This document shows positions 27,307 to 36,371 of a stretch of 64,000 nt of DNA, piece by piece (position 1 is the stretch's first letter; each line of letters starts with the position of its first letter). Origin of the DNA: Chloroflexota bacterium (GTDB lineage: Bacteria > Chloroflexota > UBA11872). The translations under genes were made by a program, and so were the position numbers. Location of the stretch: NCBI GenBank assembly GCA_022824865.1, contig JAJDZD010000041.1:19434-83433 (forward strand), read 5' to 3'. The notes beneath the pieces were generated by a model, which was not told where the DNA came from, did not search any database, and saw only the letters and a program-made list of their open reading frames with translations.

Positions 27307-28490
27307 GACGGCGAGCCCCCGGCTCGTATCAGGTCCGCATCGGCCGACCAATAGGCTCCGCCAAGCTCTTCCTCGTTGAGAAGTTCCTCGTAGTACGCCA
27401 GCACCCGGTCGGTGATGGTGCTCCAGGTGAAGTCGAGGGCTCGCTGACGTCCGGCCTCGGCCATCCGCCGGCCTTTCTCGGGGTTGTCGGCGATCCGCAT
27501 CAGGGCGCGCGCCAGCGCCACGTGATCCTTGGGCGGAACCAGGATTGCGGCTTCGTTGTCGGTCAGCATGGTTCGGGAGGCCGGAATGTCCGAGGCCACC
27601 ACCGGAGTTCCGGCGGCCATGGCTTCCAGCAGCGTGATGCCCTGGCTCTCGCCGCCCAGCGCCGGCCAGCAATAGATGTCGGCCGTCTGCAGGTACTGCC
27701 GCTTCTCTTCGTCGGAGACGAAGCCCTTGAACACCACGTGCCGCAGGCCGTGCTGCTGCACCTGCCGAAGATAGGCCCGTCGCTGGCCGGGTCGAAACGC
27801 GCCAATCACGATCAGTCGCGCCTGCGGTCGTAGCTGACACACCAGCGACATGGCTCGCAGCAGGTAATCCAGCCCCTTGCGCTTCTCCAACCGGCCGACG
27901 AAGACGATGTTCAGCTTGCCGTCCTGCACTTCGCTGGCGGGCGGCTGCGGCGCGCCGTAAAAGTCGACGTCGATGCCGTTCGGGATGATTCGGTAGGCGC
28001 CCTTGTACGAGCGAAACACCAGTTCCCTCGCCGCTTCCGAGACCGCAATCTTCCCGTGCAGGCGCCGTTGCAGGCGCCGGATCAGCGGCCGCGTGGTCCG
28101 GTAGAACAGCGCCGAATTGCGCGCGGCGTGAAACGTACCCACGTTCACGCTCGTCGAGTACTGAAGCACGGTCAGCGGCAGTGCCGGTACCAGCGGCTCC
28201 TGCAAATGCACGATGTCAAAGCGCTCCTGTCGCAGGAAGCGCCGTACCCGCGGTACCAGCTGTGGCGACAACGTCAGCCTCGCTCGCGACTGGTTGACCG
28301 GCAGCGGCACCACACGCGACCCGATGCGCACGAACCCCGGAAACTTCTCTTCGACCTGGTTGTCGGTACTCGGCGCCATGATCGACACGTCGTGGCCCCG
28401 CGCACGCAGTTCCCGATCCAGATTCAGAATGTGTTGGGTCACGCCCCCCGGGTAGGGGAAGTCGTACGGCGAGACCTGCAGAATCCTCAC
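27303..28490 (-). CDS. GT4 family glycosyltransferase, PimA-like phosphatidylinositol mannosyltransferase candidate
   Basis: Retaining GT-B glycosyltransferase of 395 residues. The N-terminal donor/acceptor half begins MRILQVSPYDFPYPGGVTQH, the linker reads NIVFVGRLEKRKGLDYLLRA, and the C-terminal nucleotide-sugar half ends in the conserved GESQGITLLEAMAAGTPV. The arrangement matches PimA, which adds mannose to phosphatidylinositol. The cotranscribed inositol-phosphate synthase, acyltransferase and CDP-alcohol transferase make that function the most likely one; other GT4 roles cannot be excluded. ATG overlaps the upstream stop by four bases. Confidence 0.88.
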   Translation of the reverse strand: MRILQVSPYDFPYPGGVTQHILNLDRELRARGHDVSIMAPSTDNQVEEKFPGFVRIGSRVVPLPVNQSRARLTLSPQLVPRVRRFLRQERFDIVHLQEPLVPALPLTVLQYSTSVNVGTFHAARNSALFYRTTRPLIRRLQRRLHGKIAVSEAARELVFRSYKGAYRIIPNGIDVDFYGAPQPPASEVQDGKLNIVFVGRLEKRKGLDYLLRAMSLVCQLRPQARLIVIGAFRPGQRRAYLRQVQQHGLRHVVFKGFVSDEEKRQYLQTADIYCWPALGGESQGITLLEAMAAGTPVVASDIPASRTMLTDNEAAILVPPKDHVALARALMRIADNPEKGRRMAEAGRQRALDFTWSTITDRVLAYYEELLNEEELGGAYWSADADLIRAGGSPS

Positions 28491-29353
28491 GCCTCAAGCG
28501 CCTCCGGCCACATTGGGCGAAACATGTACCACTGCGCCGGCGCCTTGCGAATCAGCGCTTCCAGGTCCCACATCACTTGCTGCATTGCCTCCTGTACCGC
28601 CTCCGCCGCCGGTCGGTCTTTGTCGATCGTGATCGGTGCCATGCCATGCGCCGAGTACGTACCGTCGGCGTACCGAATCATCCCACCGACCAGCAGCGGG
28701 CTGCCGGTATGCCGTGCCAGCACCGCCGCGCCCTCCGGCACCCAGACCGGCCGGTCGAAGAACATCACTTGCACGCCCTTGCCCGGTGTGGGTCGATCCG
28801 CAAGCAGCGCCACGAACTCGCCGCGCCGCAACGTACGCAGAATCCCGCGCGCCGCATTTCCCAACTGGATGGTTCGCAGATTCTTGCGCGCTCGCACGTT
28901 GTCCAGCAGCGCGGTCGCCGATCGGCTGCCAAACGTCTCGGCCACGGCGTACGTGGGTTGGTCAACCGAAACCAGGCTGCCGCAGCAGTCCCAGCTGCCG
29001 AAATGCGCCGTGATCATGATGCCGCCGCGCCCCATGCTCTTGAACGCGCGTAGATGGTGCAGGCCCTCGATGGCCACGGTATAGCGAAGCAACTCCTCCG
29101 GCGTCATCCTGTAGGTCCGTAGGAAATCCACCATCATCTCGGCGTAGCTGATCACCGAGCGCATGGCCAGCGAGCGCACCCTGGGATCCGTGGGCGGCAG
29201 GTTCAGCACTACCGACATGTTGGCGGTGGTGTTCCGGCGAATGCGCGGAACCAGCCAGTACACCAGCATCCCGAACAACCGGGCCAAGCCGAACTTGACC
29301 GGACGTGGCACCCATCGTTCGGCCTGCGCGGCTATGGCGACTAGGGTGATCAC
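28487..29353 (-). CDS. LpxL/HtrB-family acyltransferase, PatA-like candidate
   Basis: Membrane-associated lysophospholipid/lipid acyltransferase of 288 residues. The catalytic HX4D motif is His117 to Asp122 in the stretch ITAHFGSWD. An N-terminal hydrophobic helix (about 20-35) gives membrane contact. The known mycobacterial counterpart PatA puts an acyl chain on the mannose of phosphatidylinositol mannoside; the neighbouring PimA-like and inositol-lipid genes support this. GTG 29353 is 3 bases after the ino1 stop. Confidence 0.87.
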   Translation of the reverse strand: MITLVAIAAQAERWVPRPVKFGLARLFGMLVYWLVPRIRRNTTANMSVVLNLPPTDPRVRSLAMRSVISYAEMMVDFLRTYRMTPEELLRYTVAIEGLHHLRAFKSMGRGGIMITAHFGSWDCCGSLVSVDQPTYAVAETFGSRSATALLDNVRARKNLRTIQLGNAARGILRTLRRGEFVALLADRPTPGKGVQVMFFDRPVWVPEGAAVLARHTGSPLLVGGMIRYADGTYSAHGMAPITIDKDRPAAEAVQEAMQQVMWDLEALIRKAPAQWYMFRPMWPEALEA

Positions 29354-29356
29354 GCT

Positions 29357-30457
29357 CTATGCATCGCTCCTGGCGCCGGCGGCGATGGTCGCCGTGCGGA
29401 TGAATTCGTCAGTCATCACGCGCGCCTCTTCGTCCGAATATTGGATCGGCGGCGACTTCATCAGGTAAGCCGATGGCCCTTCAACCGCGCCGCTCAGACC
29501 GCGGTCCATGGCGATCTTGCAGCAGCGCAATGCATCGATCACCACGCCGGCCGAGTTCGGCGAATCCACCACTTCCAGCTTGAGTTCGGCGTTCAGCGGC
29601 TGCCCGCCGAACGACACGCCTTCCATCCGGATGTAGGCCCACTTGCGGTCGCCCAGCCACGGCACGAAGTCGCTCGGACCGATGTGCACGTTCTCAGCGC
29701 CAATGTCGTATTCGAGTTGGCTGGTCACCGCGTCGGTCTTGGAGATCTTCTTCGACTCCAGCCGCGAGCGCTCCAGCATGTTCTTGAAGTCGGAGTTCCC
29801 GCCGACGTTCAACTGGTAAGTGCGCAGAACCTTCACGCCCCGCTCCCGGAAGAGCCGGGTCAGCACGCGGTGAGTAATGGTGGCGCCTACCTGCGACTTC
29901 ACGTCGTCGCCGATGATCGGAACCCCGGCATAGCGGAATCGTCCCTGCCAGTACTCCTCGCGCGCAATGAAAACCGGCATGCAGTTCACCATCGCGCACC
30001 CGGCGTTGAGAATCTGTTCCACGTACCACTTGGTCGCCTCTTCGCTGCCCACCGGCAGGAAGTTCACTACCACGTCCGTGTGCGTATCCCGCAGCAGTTC
30101 CACGATGTTGTCCGTCGCGCCTTCCGCCTTATACACCGTGTCCGCCATATAGGCGCCGATGCCGTCGTGCGTCATCCCGCGAACTACGGGCACGCCCAGG
30201 TGGCCGACATCCGCGAACTGCGGCGTGTTGTTGGGTGCGGCGACCATCGCTTCGGACAAGTCCTTGCCGACCTTGTCCCGATCGATGTCGATTGCCGCCG
30301 AAAACTCCACATCGCCGACGTGGTACGGGCCAAGCTGTGCGTGCATCAACCCGGGAATGAACTCATCCGCTGCGGCGTCGCGATAGAAGCTCACGCCCTG
30401 GACCAGCGACGAGGCGCAGTTGCCCACGCCAATGATCCCGACTCGGACTTTGGACAC
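29357..30457 (-). CDS. ino1: inositol-3-phosphate synthase (actinobacterial type)
   Basis: Cyclises glucose-6-phosphate to inositol phosphate, the soluble head group for phosphatidylinositol. The 366-residue length fits the short bacterial type. NAD site [16 protein letters not shown] near residue 5; the conserved [11 protein letters not shown] and [15 protein letters not shown] segments lie near 220-290. GTG 30457 follows GGAGGA, which lies inside the last codons of the arsR gene. It is the second gene of the operon arsR-ino1-acyltransferase-mannosyltransferase-CDP-alcohol transferase. Confidence 0.93.
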   Translation of the reverse strand: MSKVRVGIIGVGNCASSLVQGVSFYRDAAADEFIPGLMHAQLGPYHVGDVEFSAAIDIDRDKVGKDLSEAMVAAPNNTPQFADVGHLGVPVVRGMTHDGIGAYMADTVYKAEGATDNIVELLRDTHTDVVVNFLPVGSEEATKWYVEQILNAGCAMVNCMPVFIAREEYWQGRFRYAGVPIIGDDVKSQVGATITHRVLTRLFRERGVKVLRTYQLNVGGNSDFKNMLERSRLESKKISKTDAVTSQLEYDIGAENVHIGPSDFVPWLGDRKWAYIRMEGVSFGGQPLNAELKLEVVDSPNSAGVVIDALRCCKIAMDRGLSGAVEGPSAYLMKSPPIQYSDEEARVMTDEFIRTATIAAGARSDA

Positions 30458-30459
30458 GT

Positions 30460-30834
30460 CTATCCTCCTACGGCCTTGGCCAGCGCGGGGGCTGGCTCGG
30501 CAGCTTCGGCATCGGCCACACGCGTTCCGGATGCCGTCAGATCGTCGATCAGGTTGCTGAGCGCCGCGTGGCGGGCGCTCAGGGTGGGGCGGTCCAGCGC
30601 GTAGAGCATGCGGCGTCCCTGTCGTCGCGCTCGAACAAGTCCCGCTCGCCGCAGGCGCCGTAGGTGCCACGACATCAGCGGCTGGCTGACCCCGACACGG
30701 CGCGACAGCTCGCTGACGTCCAGTTCGTCCGCCGAAGCCAACTCGTCCAGCGTCACCAGCCGCGTCCGCGAAGCCAGCGCGCGGGTATACGCGCGCATGG
30801 CGGCCAAATCCACGTTCACTGCCGCCTCACACAT
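30460..30834 (-). CDS. ArsR-family winged-helix transcriptional regulator
   Basis: Small DNA-binding repressor, about 124 residues from ATG 30834 (TTG 30855 would add seven residues). The winged-helix core is [25 protein letters not shown] near residues 45-70, followed by the wing [17 protein letters not shown]. The usual metal-binding CxC of ArsR/SmtB is not present at that helix, so the inducer is not obviously a metal; Cys at residue 2 is the only cysteine. It heads the inositol-lipid operon and overlaps the ino1 ribosome binding site. Autoregulation is supported by the palindrome at the promoter. Confidence 0.88.
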   Translation of the reverse strand: MCEAAVNVDLAAMRAYTRALASRTRLVTLDELASADELDVSELSRRVGVSQPLMSWHLRRLRRAGLVRARRQGRRMLYALDRPTLSARHAALSNLIDDLTASGTRVADAEAAEPAPALAKAVGG

Positions 30835-30839
30835 AAAGC

Positions 30840-30875
30840 AAAGTTTGATAAACAAAACTTTAGCACAAGTGTCAG
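30840..30875 (-). promoter_or_regulatory. promoter and operator of the arsR-ino1 operon
   Basis: On the minus strand, CTGACA (30875-30870), 17 bases, then TTTATC (30852-30847) form a plausible sigma-70-like promoter. The palindrome AAAGTTT-N8-AAACTTT (30840-30861) surrounds the -10 box exactly, as for a repressor that blocks polymerase. Transcription would start close to 30840, only a few bases before ATG 30834, so the message may be nearly leaderless. Confidence 0.55.
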
Positions 30876-30921
30876 GCGCGGCGGTCTGCCGCCCGCCGCT
30901 GGCCTCACCCGCGCGTCGCGC

Positions 30922-32472
30922 CTAGCGCGCGTAGTCCACCGCGCGCGTCTCCCGGATCGTCGTGATCTTGATCTGGCCCGGGTACTCCATCGACTCCTGG
31001 ATGCGCTTGGCGATGTCGTTCGCCAGCCGCTGCACCCCGGCTTCGTCCACCTGGTCGGGCCGAATCAGCACGCGCAGTTCACGACCGGCCTGGATGGCAT
31101 AGCAGTTGTCAACCCCGTCGAACGACCGCGCAATCTCCTCGAGCTTCTCCAGACGCTGCAGGTACCGCGTGACCGTCTCCCGCCGCGCGCCGGGCCGCGA
31201 CGCCGAGATCGCATCCGCTGCCGCTACGGCAAACGCCTCAAAGCTGCGCAGTTCCACTTCAAAGTGATGCGCCTCGGCGGCGTGCGCCACGTCTTCCGAG
31301 AGCCCCGACCGCCGCAGCAATGCCCCGCCGATCAGCGCATGCGGCCCTTCCACCTCGTGGTCGATCGCCTTGCCGATGTCGTGCAGGAAGCCCGCCCGGC
31401 GGGCCACCTCAACTTCACCGCCGATCTCGGCGGCCATCGTCGCCGCCAACATCGAGACTTCCACCGAGTGACTCAGCACGTTTTGTCCGTAGCTCGTGCG
31501 GAATCGCAAGCGACCCATGTAGCGAAGAATGTCGCGCGGCAGCGCCGGCGTGCCCGCGTCGTAGGCAGCCTGCTCACCTTCCCGCTCGATGATCTCCTCA
31601 ACCTCGGACCGCGCCTTGGTCACCGTGTCCTCGATCCGCGCCGGGTGGATGCGGCCGTCTTCCGTCAGCCGCTGCAGCGCCACCCGCGCCACTTCCCGCC
31701 GCACCGGGTCGAAGCCCGACAGCACCACCGTCTCCGGCGTGTCGTCGATGATGATGTCGATGCCCGTGGCCGCTTCCAGAGCGCGAATGTTGCGGCCTTC
31801 CCGGCCGATGATGCGGCCCTTCATGTCGTCGCTCTTGAGGTCAACGACCGAAGTGGTGATCTCGGTCGTATGCGCGGCGGCCACCCGCTGCAGCGATACC
31901 CCGACCAGCCAACGTGCCCGCGCCTCGGCCGTCTCCTCCGCCTCGGACGTGATTTCACGCACGCGCTGGTCGCAGATTTCCCGAACTTCGCGCTCGACCG
32001 AGGCCAGCAACTCCGTCTTGGCCTCGTCGCGAGTCAGAGTGGCCACGGTTTCCAGCGCCGTGACCTGCTGCTCCCGCAAGTCCTCCAACTCCGTCTCGCG
32101 TTTATCCAGCCCGCGTTTGCGGTCATCGAGCGAGTCGTCGCGCCTCAGGAACTCGCGTTCCAGGTCGTCCAGGCGCTCCGAACGTTTGTCCAGCGTCTCC
32201 TCACGCTGTTGAAGACGCCGCTCCTGCTGGCGAAGCTCGCGACGGCGCTCGCGCGTCTCGCGCTCCGCATTCGCGCGCTCGTCGCGAATCTTGGTGCTGG
32301 TTTCCTTGATACTGGCTCGTTGTCGGGCTTCGACTTCTGCCAGCTCTTGCTCCACCCGGCGCGCGAATTCGCGCCCGCGCGCCTGGGACAGTCGAACTTG
32401 ATAGAAGTAGCCCGCCACGAGCCCTACTACGAGCGCCGCCAGGCCGGCGACGATCGCCAATAGGGCTTCCAC
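30922..32472 (-). CDS. rny: ribonuclease Y
   Basis: Membrane-bound endoribonuclease that starts mRNA decay. The 516-residue protein has an N-terminal helix (ALLAIVAGLAALVVGLVAGY), a long charged coiled coil (about 30-175), a KH RNA-binding domain (GRIIGREGRNIRALE) and an HD hydrolase domain with FLHDIGKAID. GTG 32472 follows GGAGG and is preferred to an upstream in-frame ATG because it puts the membrane helix at the N-terminus. Length and domain order are those of the family. Confidence 0.97.
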   Translation of the reverse strand: MEALLAIVAGLAALVVGLVAGYFYQVRLSQARGREFARRVEQELAEVEARQRASIKETSTKIRDERANAERETRERRRELRQQERRLQQREETLDKRSERLDDLEREFLRRDDSLDDRKRGLDKRETELEDLREQQVTALETVATLTRDEAKTELLASVEREVREICDQRVREITSEAEETAEARARWLVGVSLQRVAAAHTTEITTSVVDLKSDDMKGRIIGREGRNIRALEAATGIDIIIDDTPETVVLSGFDPVRREVARVALQRLTEDGRIHPARIEDTVTKARSEVEEIIEREGEQAAYDAGTPALPRDILRYMGRLRFRTSYGQNVLSHSVEVSMLAATMAAEIGGEVEVARRAGFLHDIGKAIDHEVEGPHALIGGALLRRSGLSEDVAHAAEAHHFEVELRSFEAFAVAAADAISASRPGARRETVTRYLQRLEKLEEIARSFDGVDNCYAIQAGRELRVLIRPDQVDEAGVQRLANDIAKRIQESMEYPGQIKITTIRETRAVDYAR

Positions 32473-32670
32473 GGATGGCCTCCGGAAGTGTGTGTTGTAC
32501 GAACAGTCGAATGAATCGCATTCAGGAACTACGCGGGCGGCGCCACGTGACGCCACCGCGAGACGATGCTACTCGGCGCCCCAAATCGCGGTCAAAGACC
32601 GGACGCCGATCAGCCGTGAGTCGCCCGCGGCTTATACTTCGCCTGACGGTGCCCGCCTTGGAGTGATTCC

Positions 32671-33840
32671 GTGAGTACAACCGAGACCAACGGCTCAATG
32701 ACCGGTCGCGAGCGCTACCTCAACGCGCTCCAGGGCAAGCCCGTGGACCGCATTTGCGTTGGCAGTCCCACGTCCCTGGCGACCTACGAGGAAATGCGCC
32801 GCCTCGGCATCGAGTGGCCCGACGCCCACTATGAGGCCGAGCCCATCGCGCTCCTCGCCGAGCGCAGCTACACCGACCACGGCTACGACTCGATCATGCC
32901 CTACTTCAGCATCATCCTCGGCGCCGCGGCGCTGGGTGCTGAGATTGAGTGGGGCGAGGATCCCTGGGAGTTCGAAAAGAGCACCGGCAAGATCATTTCC
33001 GGCCCCCGCATGCCCGCCGTCAGCCCGCCAAATCCCTGGACCACGCCCGACGAGATCGTCATCCCCGATGACTTCCTCGAACGCCGCGAAACCAAGGCCG
33101 TCATCGACTCCATCAGGATCCTGCGCGAACGCCATCCCGATGCCGCCGTCATCGGCAAGGTCATGGGACCGTGGACGCTCTCCTACCACATGTTCGGCCC
33201 GCAGGAATTCCTGATTAACGTCATTCTCGACCCCGACTATGTGCATGCCTGCCTCGACCGCCTTATGCCGGCCTCCATTGAGTTCGCCAACGCCCAGATC
33301 GAGGCCGGCGCCGACGCGATCTGCCTGGCTGACCACTCCACCGGTGACCTGGTCCGAGCCGAGACTTACCGGGATTTCCTGATGCCGGTCCACCAGAAGA
33401 TCACGCCGCAGATTAACTCGCCCGTAGTCCTTCACTGCTGCGGCAAGACCCTCGACCGGATGCAGTACATCAAGGACGCCGGATTCGAGGCCTTTCATTT
33501 CGCTACCGAGAACGACCCGCACGAGGCCAAGGCCGTCGTCGGTGACTTCAAGCTCGTCGGCAACGTCAGCAACTTCGTCACGCTGCTAAGCGGTCGTCCC
33601 GAGGACGTCGCATTTGAGGTCGAGGACATCGTGTCCGCCGGCATCGACATCATTGCGCCCGAATGCGCGGTTCCTCCGCAGGTCACCAATGCGAACCTGA
33701 TGGCGGTGCCCGCCGCCGCGCGTGGCGAGTTTGAGGGCGATCCGTCCGTCACGAACCCCAGGAACATGGCCCACGAGTACCGAGTGGACGTCGCCAAACA
33801 GAGCGCGGCAGCCTCGTCTGGACCGGCGCTCAGCCTGTAA
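32671..33840 (+). CDS. MtaA/CmuA-type methyltransferase of the uroporphyrinogen decarboxylase family
   Basis: Cytosolic TIM-barrel protein of 389 residues. Zinc ligands of corrinoid-dependent methyltransferases are visible: His255 and Cys257 in LHCCGKT, and Cys332 in PECAVPP, with spacing similar to MtaA. The heme-type decarboxylase Arg/Asp pattern is not obvious, so a methyl-transfer role (methylcobamide to a thiol, or demethylation) is more likely than heme synthesis. The partner corrinoid protein is not in the window. GTG 32671 is 198 bases from the divergent rny start, and the two probably share this intergenic region. Confidence 0.85.
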   Translation: MSTTETNGSMTGRERYLNALQGKPVDRICVGSPTSLATYEEMRRLGIEWPDAHYEAEPIALLAERSYTDHGYDSIMPYFSIILGAAALGAEIEWGEDPWEFEKSTGKIISGPRMPAVSPPNPWTTPDEIVIPDDFLERRETKAVIDSIRILRERHPDAAVIGKVMGPWTLSYHMFGPQEFLINVILDPDYVHACLDRLMPASIEFANAQIEAGADAICLADHSTGDLVRAETYRDFLMPVHQKITPQINSPVVLHCCGKTLDRMQYIKDAGFEAFHFATENDPHEAKAVVGDFKLVGNVSNFVTLLSGRPEDVAFEVEDIVSAGIDIIAPECAVPPQVTNANLMAVPAAARGEFEGDPSVTNPRNMAHEYRVDVAKQSAAASSGPALSL

Positions 33841-33944
33841 GCGGCGGCATCCGCTGCCCGCCCGCGGGTGCTTCCGATCTTCGGCGCCGCGGGTGCGCGC
33901 TGGAGTTGCTGGCTTGATATCCCGATGTGAGGTCGGGCAGCGAA

Positions 33945-35153
33945 ATGCCTGATCGACACTCCCGCTGGCGCGAAGTGTCGGGTATTCCCGTCGAAGCCCC
34001 GTTCCTTCGTGCGGTCGAAGCGCTGGGCGGCCCCGCGGTCCTCGGCTATCCAATCACCCCCGGCCTGTTCGCAGGCGACGCGTTGCACCAGTACTTCAAC
34101 CACGGACGGCTGGACGTGCCCGGCCGTTCGAGCGGCCATCAGGTCGGCGTCCCGCGGCTCGCTGAGCTAGGTGAGTCCATGGCCCGGGCGCTGCACGCGC
34201 CGCCCGCCGGAGGCTCCGCCGGCCCCTTCGCCGATCCCTGGACCGACGAGTCGCGCCGCGACCGCGCCGGGTCGCCCGCCAGCGCACCCTTCGACTGGCG
34301 CGGCTGGCGTATGCGCCTCTATGAGCGCGAACTCGTCCGATTGCTGGACCGCTCACCCGTGGACGCGCGGCCAACCCCCGGACACCTGGGCGACCTGTTC
34401 GTCACGCTGGGTGACGAGTCTCGCGCTCGCGGCGCCAACGGTCCCCTGTCGGTTCAACGTCCGACCACCGATGCGCCGACCGAGGTCCAGGCCACCATCC
34501 TCACCTACCACCGCACCGCCGGCCCCGCGGCCTTCCAGGCACAGCTCGAAGGGCTGATGGACGCCGGTCTCACTCCGGTCTCGTTCGAGCATCTGGTCGC
34601 GGCCATCGAAGGCTGGGCCGAGCTGCCCGACAAGGCGTTCGTCGTGTCGTTCGACGACGGCTGGCTGGACCAGATCGACGGCGCGCTGCCGGTGCTCCGG
34701 GATCTACGCGTGCCGGCCGTTTTCTTCGTTCTGCCCGGCTTCGATCGACATGGCCAGGGCCACATGACGCTGGCCGACATTCAGTCCGTGCGCGCGGCCG
34801 GTATCACCGTCGGCTCGCACACCATCAACCACGCCGACCTGCCGCCGCTGTACCGGACCAATCTCGGCGCCGCCCAGGCCGAAGTCGTCGAGTCCCGCCA
34901 GTGGCTCGAAGCCGACGTCGACGGCGTCGACTACTTCGCCTATCCCCTGGGCCGCTTCGACCCCGACGTCGTTGCGCTCGTTGCTGCTGCCGAGTATCGG
35001 GCGGCCGTCACCACGGTGCCCGGCATCGTGCACAACCTTGACCGCCTCTTCGAACTACGCCGCGTCGGCGTTGAAACCTGGTGGCCGCTGGAAGATGTCG
35101 AGCAGAAGATCCGGCAGGCCGCCGCCATCGACGGAGTCCCGTCGCCCGTCTAG
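33945..35153 (+). CDS. polysaccharide deacetylase family protein
   Basis: A 402-residue protein with a C-terminal NodB-type deacetylase domain: TILTYHRT near residue 185, FVVSFDDGW with the catalytic Asp near 230, and the metal-binding SHTINH near 290. The N-terminal 140 residues hold a GYPITPGLF...DALHQYFNHGRLD unit, a type of repeat that I associate with secreted Chloroflexota proteins, and a Pro/Arg-rich linker. No signal peptide is seen, so export is not shown. It is convergent with the DegV gene (4-base overlap). Confidence 0.85.
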   Translation: MPDRHSRWREVSGIPVEAPFLRAVEALGGPAVLGYPITPGLFAGDALHQYFNHGRLDVPGRSSGHQVGVPRLAELGESMARALHAPPAGGSAGPFADPWTDESRRDRAGSPASAPFDWRGWRMRLYERELVRLLDRSPVDARPTPGHLGDLFVTLGDESRARGANGPLSVQRPTTDAPTEVQATILTYHRTAGPAAFQAQLEGLMDAGLTPVSFEHLVAAIEGWAELPDKAFVVSFDDGWLDQIDGALPVLRDLRVPAVFFVLPGFDRHGQGHMTLADIQSVRAAGITVGSHTINHADLPPLYRTNLGAAQAEVVESRQWLEADVDGVDYFAYPLGRFDPDVVALVAAAEYRAAVTTVPGIVHNLDRLFELRRVGVETWWPLEDVEQKIRQAAAIDGVPSPV

Positions 35154-35992
35154 GCCCGAGCCACGAACGCGAACCCGAACGCCCCCGGTCCCGTGTGCGC
35201 CCCGACCACTGGGCCGATGGGCACGTTGGGAATGGTGTCGCCGTCGGCGTTCAGTCCGTCGGCCAGGTCGCGCTTCAGGCGGTCATGTTCGGCTTGAGCG
35301 TTCGCGTGCAGGATCGCCCAGCTTTCCACGCCGTTCGGTGCTTGCTCGCTCACTCGGTCCGCGATCGCCGCGTGGGCCTTGCGCATGGTGCGAACTCGTG
35401 TCACCGGCGCCACCAGGCCTTCGCTCACCTCAAGCACCGGCTTCACGTTCAGTAACGACCCCAGGAACGCCTGCGCGCCGCCGATGCGTCCGCCCCGCTT
35501 CAGGTACTCCAGCGTCTGCACCACGAAAATGAGGTGCGCTCGCTCCGCGTGGTCGGCCACGATGCCCTGGATGTCCTCCAGGCTGGCCCCTTCGCGTCCG
35601 GCCCGTGCGGCCGCGATGACGCTGAACCCCATCGCCGGACCCACCAGCCGGGAATCCAACACGAGGATCTCGCGATCCACCTCGGCCGCGCCCTGCCGGG
35701 CTGACTCGACCGTCTTGCTGAGGTCCGTTGAGACGTGAATGGACACGATGGGTCCATCGCCTTCGACCTGGCCGAAGGTTTGCGCAAACTCGGCTGGGTT
35801 CGGCTGCGATGTCGTCGGGTGATCCGGGGACGTTTCCAGCAGCCGATAGAATTCGTCGATCTCAAGGTCCACGCCGTCGCGGTAACTCGTGGTCCCGAAA
35901 CTTACGTGGGTGGGGATAACCGTAATGCCCAGTTCCGCTGCGAGTTCGGGGGGCAGTGAAGCGGTGCTGTCGGTAACGACTTGGATGGACAT
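35150..35992 (-). CDS. DegV family fatty-acid-binding protein
   Basis: A two-domain DegV protein of 280 residues. The start MSIQVVTDSTASLPPELA and the stretch TSQPNPAEFAQTF are diagnostic, as is the second-domain segment KRGGRIGGAQAFLGSLLNVKP. Known relatives (FakB) hold a fatty acid for a kinase; the kinase FakA is not encoded nearby. It stands next to a small membrane protein on the other strand. Confidence 0.93.
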   Translation of the reverse strand: MSIQVVTDSTASLPPELAAELGITVIPTHVSFGTTSYRDGVDLEIDEFYRLLETSPDHPTTSQPNPAEFAQTFGQVEGDGPIVSIHVSTDLSKTVESARQGAAEVDREILVLDSRLVGPAMGFSVIAAARAGREGASLEDIQGIVADHAERAHLIFVVQTLEYLKRGGRIGGAQAFLGSLLNVKPVLEVSEGLVAPVTRVRTMRKAHAAIADRVSEQAPNGVESWAILHANAQAEHDRLKRDLADGLNADGDTIPNVPIGPVVGAHTGPGAFGFAFVARA

Positions 35993-36025
35993 GACTGTTT
36001 ACAGCTTTCAAGCCCGGCGTATGAC

Positions 36026-36289
36026 GTGGCGAGAATAATCCCGAGCACTCTCAAGGGCAAAATCCTGGCGGCACTGCTCGCCGTGATTACGCTCGTCATC
36101 CTGGCGCTCGTCCTCCTTGTGGTTTTCTGGACCTGGCTGTCATGGGTCCTGGTCGCGGCGTTCCTGCTGTATGGCGCCGTCATCGTGCTGCTCGCTGTGG
36201 GTCTCCTGGTCTACCTCGTGTGGAAGCGTCACAAGCTCACGGCGCTTCGATTGGACTGGATCGACCGCGAAGCGCAATCGCACCTCTAG
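36026..36289 (+). CDS. small two-helix membrane protein
   Basis: An 87-residue protein from GTG 36026 with two hydrophobic helices (ILAALLAVITLVILALVLL and WVLVAAFLLYGAVIVLLAV) and a charged C-terminal tail. An ATG at 35981 in the same frame would overlap the divergent DegV gene by 12 bases, so the later start is preferred. Family unknown. It is followed 82 bases later by recF. Confidence 0.55.
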   Translation: MARIIPSTLKGKILAALLAVITLVILALVLLVVFWTWLSWVLVAAFLLYGAVIVLLAVGLLVYLVWKRHKLTALRLDWIDREAQSHL

Positions 36290-36371
36290 TCCCCGGGTAG
36301 CCGGCCGTTCGAGCCTCCCGCGTGCGCCCCGAACCTCAGCCGTTCCGGTGCGACAATGCCGACAGATCCCA

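Noticed and set aside
26686..27840. Long N-terminal extension of the CDP-alcohol transferase
   Set aside because: The extra 178 residues overlap the mannosyltransferase gene and have no similarity to the family; GTG 27306 with the GTGA overlap is the better start.
30664..32463. A plus-strand open frame of 599 codons opposite RNase Y
   Set aside because: RNase Y on the minus strand has all domains; the other frame is Arg/His/Gln-rich with no recognisable motif.
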